Assembly (NCBI GenBank): GCA_030608745.1
Contig: JAUWDQ010000041.1
Coordinates: 1-14,181, forward strand
Source: Pseudomonadota bacterium
Lineage (GTDB): Bacteria > Desulfobacterota > BSN033 > WVXP01 > G020346125
Direction of reading: 5' to 3'
DNA: 14,181 bases
The notes under the pieces were generated by a model. The model made no database searches and was not told where the DNA came from. It saw nothing but the letters and a program-made list of their open reading frames with translations. The stretch's first letter is position 1. Each line of letters opens with the position of its first letter. Below, piece by piece: positions 11,970-14,181 of the stretch. Both the position numbers and the translations under genes were made by a program.

Positions 11970-14181
11970 TCAATGGGCCTCATTCCAATTTCTCCCGTGG
12001 GCGATGGAGACCCTCAAGGGAACGGAAGATTTCATCGCCCCCTCCATCCCTTCTCGGATGATCCGACTCGCCTTCTCCAACTCGCCCTCCGGGCATTCGA
12101 AGACCAATTCGTCGTGCACTTGCATGATCATCTTGGTGGATAGGTTAAGGTCTTTGAGCCGTTTGTGGATGTGGATCATGGCGACCTTTATCAAATCGGC
12201 CGCTGTCCCTTGAATCGGGGTGTTAATAGCCGTTCGCTCGGCGGCGTTTCTCGCCATCTGATTCGAACTATTGATCTCGGGAAGATAGCGCCTCCGCCCA
12301 AAAAGGGTGGTCACATACCCTGTTTCCCTCGCCGCCCCGAGGGAGAAGTCGATGTATTCTTTCACCCCTTGATATCGTTGAAAGTAACCCTCGATATATG
12401 CTGAGGCTACCTTGAGTTCAACATCCAGCTCCTTTCCCAGGCCGAAGGCGCTCATACCATAGATGATCCCGAAGTTGATGACCTTAGCCTGTCTTCTCAT
12501 CTCCGGGGTAACGTTCTCAAGGGGGATTCCAAGGATATTCGATGCCGTATGTGTATGGATGTCCTCATCCCTATGAAATGCTTCACAAAGCGTGTTATCC
12601 CTTGTGAGATGGGCCAAAATCCTCAGCTCGATTTGTGAATAATCCGCCGAGATCATCAACCAGCTCTCTTCCGGGATAAAGGCTTGGCGGATCCTCCTCC
12701 CCTCCTCGGATCGAATAGGGATGTTCTGCAGATTCGGATCGCTTGAACTCAGCCTTCCCGTAGCAGTAACCGTCTGATTATAGGAGGTATGTACCCTTCC
12801 GGTCCGGGGATTGATCAACTTGGGGAGGGCGTCGATGTATGTGGATTTCAGTTTGGAAAGACTTCGGTAGGCCAGCACCTCCAGGGGGAGATCGTGCTGT
12901 TGAGCCAACTTAGTCAGAACCTCTGTATCCGTTGACGTTCCCGTCTTGGTCCGCTTAACCTTGGGGAGCTTCAATTTTTCGAAGAGAATCTTGCTCAACT
13001 GCTGGGAGGAGTTGATGTTGAACTGCTCCTCGGCCAAAAGGTAAATCCGATCCACTATGGAGGCCAGCTGACCCTCGAACTCCCTGGACATCCCATCCAG
13101 CAGCGATCGGTCGATTTTAACCCCGTTCATCTCCATGGAGGCCAAAACCTCGATTAGGGGAATCTCCACCTCGTTAAAAAGGTCATTCAGCCCCTCATCG
13201 GCCAACTTGGGAAGGAGGATGTGGCTCACCAGGAAGGTGACGTCAGAATCCTCGCACGAATAATTCTTGGCCGTGTTCAGATCCACTTGATCGAAGGTCA
13301 ATGCCCCTTTGCCCGATCCCACCACATTCTTATAGCTGATCATCCGATGATCTAGATATTCCCGGGCTATTTCCTCCAGGTTGTGATTATGCTTTGTAGG
13401 ATTCAGGAGATAGGACGCCACCATGGTGTCGCCCTCTATCCCCCTCAACTCGATGTCGCTTCGTTTGAGTAGCACATATTCGTATTTAATATTTTGACCG
13501 TGTTTCTTGACCTTCTCATCCTGAAAGAGGGGCTTCAACTCGCTGAGGACGGACTCCTTATCCAATTGCTTCGGAACCCCACGGTATCGATGTCCCAGGG
13601 GGATATAATACGCCTCATGGGGATTAAAGGAGAAGGAGAGGCCCACGAGCTCAGCCAGCATGGGGTCTCTGGAGGTGGTCTCGAAATCAAAGGCAAACCC
13701 TTGGCACCCTTTTAATCCCCCGATCAGATTCGATAATTGATCTTGGTCGGTGACTATATGGTAGCCCTCCATGGATAGTGTTTTGCTCGTCATCTCCTTG
13801 AGAAATTTGCTGAATTCCAGCTCTCGGAAGATCTCCTTGAGCACCTCCACATCGGGCTCGGATAAGGTAAAATCCTCTAAGTTATACTCAAGGGGAACAT
13901 CCGTAGCGATGGTAGCCAGGCACTTACTCAGCGTGGCCTGTTCCTCATACCGGGTAAGGGCTTCAATCAGCTTCTTTCTGGGTAATTTCTCCCGATTGGC
14001 GAGGAGATTTTCGAGGGTATCATACTGCTTGATCAAGGCAACGGCCGTTTTCTCCCCTATCCCTGGCACCCCAGGGATGTTGTCTATCGAATCCCCTGCC
14101 AGACCCATGACATCCGCCATCTGCTCCGGTTTGACACCATATCGTTCAACCACCTCCCTGACGCCGAAGGAACGGTCCCTC
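11970..14181 (-). CDS. polA: DNA polymerase I (N terminus beyond the window)
   Basis: Repair and Okazaki-fragment polymerase. The frame is open to the window edge (14181, reading RDRSFGVRE before VVERYGV), so about 736 C-terminal residues are present and roughly the first 150-190 are missing. Domains in order: the end of the 5' nuclease with its helix-hairpin-helix (DSIDNIPGVPGIGEKTA); a 3'-5' exonuclease that keeps its metal-binding residues (FAFDFETTS, later YSCEDSDVT), so proofreading should be active, unlike Taq-type enzymes; and the polymerase with TATGRLSSSDPNLQNIP, motif A SADYSQIELRILAHL, the O-helix RRQAKVINFGIIYG and motif C MQVHDELVFE. It ends NWNEAH at TGA 11970-11972. An apparent GTG start at 14153 is only an in-frame valine of the truncated gene. 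It is transcribed towards hisH. Confidence 0.97.
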   Translation of the reverse strand, partial: RDRSFGVREVVERYGVKPEQMADVMGLAGDSIDNIPGVPGIGEKTAVALIKQYDTLENLLANREKLPRKKLIEALTRYEEQATLSKCLATIATDVPLEYNLEDFTLSEPDVEVLKEIFRELEFSKFLKEMTSKTLSMEGYHIVTDQDQLSNLIGGLKGCQGFAFDFETTSRDPMLAELVGLSFSFNPHEAYYIPLGHRYRGVPKQLDKESVLSELKPLFQDEKVKKHGQNIKYEYVLLKRSDIELRGIEGDTMVASYLLNPTKHNHNLEEIAREYLDHRMISYKNVVGSGKGALTFDQVDLNTAKNYSCEDSDVTFLVSHILLPKLADEGLNDLFNEVEIPLIEVLASMEMNGVKIDRSLLDGMSREFEGQLASIVDRIYLLAEEQFNINSSQQLSKILFEKLKLPKVKRTKTGTSTDTEVLTKLAQQHDLPLEVLAYRSLSKLKSTYIDALPKLINPRTGRVHTSYNQTVTATGRLSSSDPNLQNIPIRSEEGRRIRQAFIPEESWLMISADYSQIELRILAHLTRDNTLCEAFHRDEDIHTHTASNILGIPLENVTPEMRRQAKVINFGIIYGMSAFGLGKELDVELKVASAYIEGYFQRYQGVKEYIDFSLGAARETGYVTTLFGRRRYLPEINSSNQMARNAAERTAINTPIQGTAADLIKVAMIHIHKRLKDLNLSTKMIMQVHDELVFECPEGELEKASRIIREGMEGAMKSSVPLRVSIAHGRNWNEAH

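Noticed and set aside
11822..12061. Plus-strand ORF starting MEETIEIFLDHLKSN, vaguely like the N terminus of a tyrosine recombinase
   Set aside because: The likeness covers only about 12 residues, there is no ribosome binding site, and most of the rest is antisense to the polA 3' end.
14153..14181. GTG at 14153 as the polA start
   Set aside because: The frame stays open to the window edge and reads RDRSFGVRE in register with the 5' nuclease domain, so the gene simply continues outside the window.

Overview
The window looks like chromosomal DNA of an anaerobic, selenocysteine-using Desulfobacterota (deltaproteobacterial) organism. The basis is inference from gene content: an FdhE formate dehydrogenase maturation protein, SelA, a cobalamin-dependent radical SAM protein, a DksA with the DxxDxA tip, a multi-GAF two-component kinase with a single-domain receiver, and dispersed repeats ending in TTCGTAAAAAG, a kind I associate with that group. 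No phage, plasmid, CRISPR or transposase gene is visible.

Layout. Positions 1-9352 are read on the plus strand and 9516-14181 on the minus strand, so the halves converge between proC and a PilZ gene. Left to right: the 3' end of a small Tat-leader protein (1-108); two strong hairpins, the second a textbook terminator, directly before fdhE (242-1129); a 280-nt gap ending in a tandem AT-rich repeat; a B12-binding/radical SAM gene (1410-3152) 3 nt ahead of selA (3156-4583); a 288-bp repeat element carrying a nested palindromic insertion (4585-4872); a dksA-type gene (4973-5338); a possible 40-codon ORF (5367-5489); a triple-GAF histidine kinase broken by one extra G (5495-8012) overlapping a receiver-only response regulator (7981-8340); tRNA-Ala(CGC) (8408-8482); proC (8513-9352). 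On the minus strand: a PilZ-domain gene broken by one extra T (9516-9942), a second copy of the repeat (9972-10162), a repeat-rich spacer, an unknown 127-residue protein with four cysteines spaced as in the endonuclease III iron-sulfur loop (10552-10935), hisH (11056-11673) and the 3' three quarters of polA (11970-14181).

How it fits together. The left third concerns formate dehydrogenase and selenocysteine: FdhE acts on exported formate dehydrogenase, and SelA makes the Sec-tRNA many such enzymes need. The radical SAM gene is sandwiched between them and nearly fused to selA transcriptionally, which makes it the most interesting functional unknown. The middle is regulatory (DksA, kinase, receiver, PilZ). 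The right end is housekeeping (ProC, HisH, Pol I).

Two genes (kinase and pilZ) are each interrupted by a single extra base in a short homopolymer while both flanks stay coherent. This may be real decay or assembly error, and raw reads would decide. I see no complete undescribed multi-gene system. The strongest leads are the radical SAM/selA pair, the nested palindromic element, the Cys4 protein and the leader hairpins of fdhE.
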